Positions 62,405 to 64,000 of a stretch of DNA of 64,000 nucleotides are shown one piece after another; position 1 is the first letter of the stretch; every line of letters begins with the position of its first letter. Position numbers and translations under genes: made by a program. The stretch comes from Dipteris shenzhenensis (lineage: Eukaryota > Polypodiophyta > Polypodiopsida > Gleicheniales), in assembly GCA_047967505.1 (NCBI GenBank), contig CM106539.1, one strand, 5' to 3'. A model generated the notes under the pieces. The model saw nothing but the letters and a program-made list of their open reading frames with translations, had not been told where the DNA came from and did no database searches.

Positions 62405-64000
62405 TGGAGAAGATGGATGCCAGGGGGGATTTGAATGCTGAAAACAATCAAGGGATGCTTCCCTCGTTGCAAGTGATACATGGTATATCGACAGTGGTGC
62501 TACTAAGCACATGATTCCTCGCCAGGAGTGGCTTGAGAGCATCACACCTGTTCATGGCAGACATGTTACGTGTGCCAATGATGCTTCTCAAGACATCATC
62601 AGAGTTGGGCACATTCCCATTCAGCTTGATAATGGGAAAGTTAAGTATATCCGAGATGTTTGGTATGTTCTAGATTCGAGGCAAAATCTGATTTCAGTTT
62701 CAAACATTACCCATGATCAACATATGTTGGTCAAATTTCAGGATAACCAATGCAGGATCAAGGATCCAAAGAAAGGGTATGGTATAGTAGCAGGCACATA
62801 TGACAGACGCTTATATAAGCTTGATGCTCAGCCTTATGATAAGAAGGTATTGGCTGTAGCAAACACTTCCCAGGCTCATTTATGGCATGCCAGGTTTGGA
62901 CATGTCCATCACAGCGCATTGTCCTACTTGTACAACAATAATATGACTCAGGGAATGCCAAAACTGCAGCAACCAGCAAATGAAGTGTGTGAGGGGTGTG
63001 CACTTGGCAAATTCCATCGCTTGCCATTCAATAAACAAGGCAAGAATTGGGTCAAGGCAACCAGAGTGTTGCAGATAGTTGTGGCCCCATGACTATTCCC
63101 ACGCATAGAGGAGCAATGTACTTTGTGACCTTTATAGATGACTTCTCCAGGTTCACATGGCTTTTTCTCATGAAGGAAAAATCTGAGATGTTCTATTGGT
63201 TTCAGGAGTTCAAAGCTATGGCTGAGAACCAAACCAATTCTAGAATTGGAACACTCAACTCAGATAGAGGGGGAGAGTATATGTCACATGAATTCCAGGG
63301 ATTTTTGAAGCAGCATGGGATTAAACATCACTTAGCATGCCCTTACACACCACAGCATAATCCACTCTCTGAGAGGAAGAATCGTACTCTCATGGAGATG
63401 ACTAGATGCATGCTGAAATTCAAGAGAGTCTCAAAGGCTTTTTGAGGAGAAGCAGTTGTGACAGCCACTTACATTCAGAACAGATGCCCTACCAAAGCTT
63501 TGGTTAATGTGATTCCATTTGAGGCTTTGTATGGCTTTAAGCCAAAGGTTAGTCATTTCAGAGTTTTTGGCTCAGTGGCATATGGTTTGGTTCCAGATGC
63601 ACATTGGACAAAGCTTGATGACAAGAGTGTCAAATGCATTTTCGTGGGGTATAGCACCGAAAGCAGGGGATTTAGGCTTTATAATCCCGCTACCAAGAAG
63701 GTAATAATCAGCAGAGATGTTCTCTTTGCTGAGAATGAGTGCATGCAGCCCGCTAGTGCAAATTTGCCACCATACGATGACACTCCTTTGGACATATCCA
63801 GTTTGAGGATGATGAGATGGAGTCTCTTGATGCTTCCCCTTCTACTTCTCATAGTTTAGATGGCTTGCTACTTCTCATAGTTTAGATGGCTTGCCACATG
63901 TTGAGGATGGCTCTCCCTCAAATGTTTCAGATTTGCAGCCAAATATTGAGGATAGACAGCCTCATGTTTGGAAACATTATCAACGTCGTGAGGCCACTAA
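62405..64000 (+). pseudogene. Protease-integrase region of copia K, gag deleted
   Basis: A putative gag start MDARGDLNAENN (62413 onward) runs within a few codons into protease (frame with WYIDSGATKHMIPR, triad DSGA intact), so nearly all of gag is missing. GAG-pre-integrase (HLWHARFGHVHHSALSYLYN, C-x2-C in CEGCALGKFHR) follows. Integrase core: the first Asp (ADSCGPM) sits in a shifted frame, then FVTFIDDFSRFTWLF, LNSDRGGEYMSHEF and LSERKNRTL with the catalytic Glu. A TGA at about 63442 precedes TATYIQNRCPTKAL and the IFVGYSTESRGFRLY strand. RT would follow outside. Confidence 0.85.

Larger units (their letters stand above)
61709..64000 (+). mobile_element. Copia retrotransposon K, 5' part (runs off the window)
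   Basis: 5' LTR 61709-61869, PBS, a leader of about 530 bp, then protease and integrase; gag is deleted. The 3' half lies beyond 64000, so target duplication and LTR age cannot be judged. Confidence 0.85.

Overview
The window looks like nuclear DNA of a land plant with a large, repeat-choked genome. The copia and gypsy LTR retrotransposons are of plant type, several with a primer-binding site (PBS) matching initiator tRNA-Met (TGGTATCAGAGC). There are also non-LTR elements, GT-AG introns and very little unique sequence. I cannot fix the lineage; a non-flowering plant is a guess. There is no prokaryotic organisation, no CRISPR array, no rRNA and no convincing tRNA gene.

The one host gene I can support is on the minus strand and is split by two giant introns. 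Six exons (61222-61019, 60711-60569, 42681-42567, 42323-42210, 22698-22596, 22449-22278) join with compatible phases into one reading frame that looks like the middle of a TMC (transmembrane channel-like) protein of the TMC/TMEM16/OSCA superfamily. The introns are about 0.3, 17.9, 0.24, 19.5 and 0.15 kb. The two giant ones are stuffed with transposons. Both gene ends lie outside what I can identify.

Layout: 1-5.7 kb holds a gypsy RT relic, a non-LTR RT (family N1), a 1.3-kb purine-rich tract and a LINE fragment (family N3). 5.7-9.5 kb holds two short LTR elements, C and A, head to head. 9.5-11.5 kb is a piece of an unclassified element (XY). 11.5-21.8 kb is one N1 copy split by a complete copia (H, 12307-17989) and by LTR element D (19788-21596). 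22.3-22.7 kb carries two exons. 23.9-25.3 kb is a hAT-like MITE split by an N3 LINE. 25.4-40.4 kb is a long-LTR gypsy (F) that contains a second gypsy (E, 27632-33979). 42.2-42.7 kb carries two exons. 43.2-48.6 kb is XY and N1 sequence with a very young gag-only copia (G). 48.7-53.8 kb is XY gag, an ORF1-only LINE-like element, minisatellites and another XY piece. 54.0-59.1 kb is a plus-strand LINE (N2) split by LTR element B, itself carrying an N3 LINE. 59.4-61.2 kb is an ORF1-only copy, unique intron and two exons. 61.7-64.0 kb is the 5' part of another copia (K).

Almost every element ORF has frameshifts, stops or lost catalytic residues. The young insertions (copia H and G, one LTR-LTR difference each) are themselves coding-defective, so some copia families here were probably moved by enzymes supplied in trans. 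Nesting gives a relative order: N1, then H and D into it; gypsy F, then E; MITE, then LINE; N2, then B.
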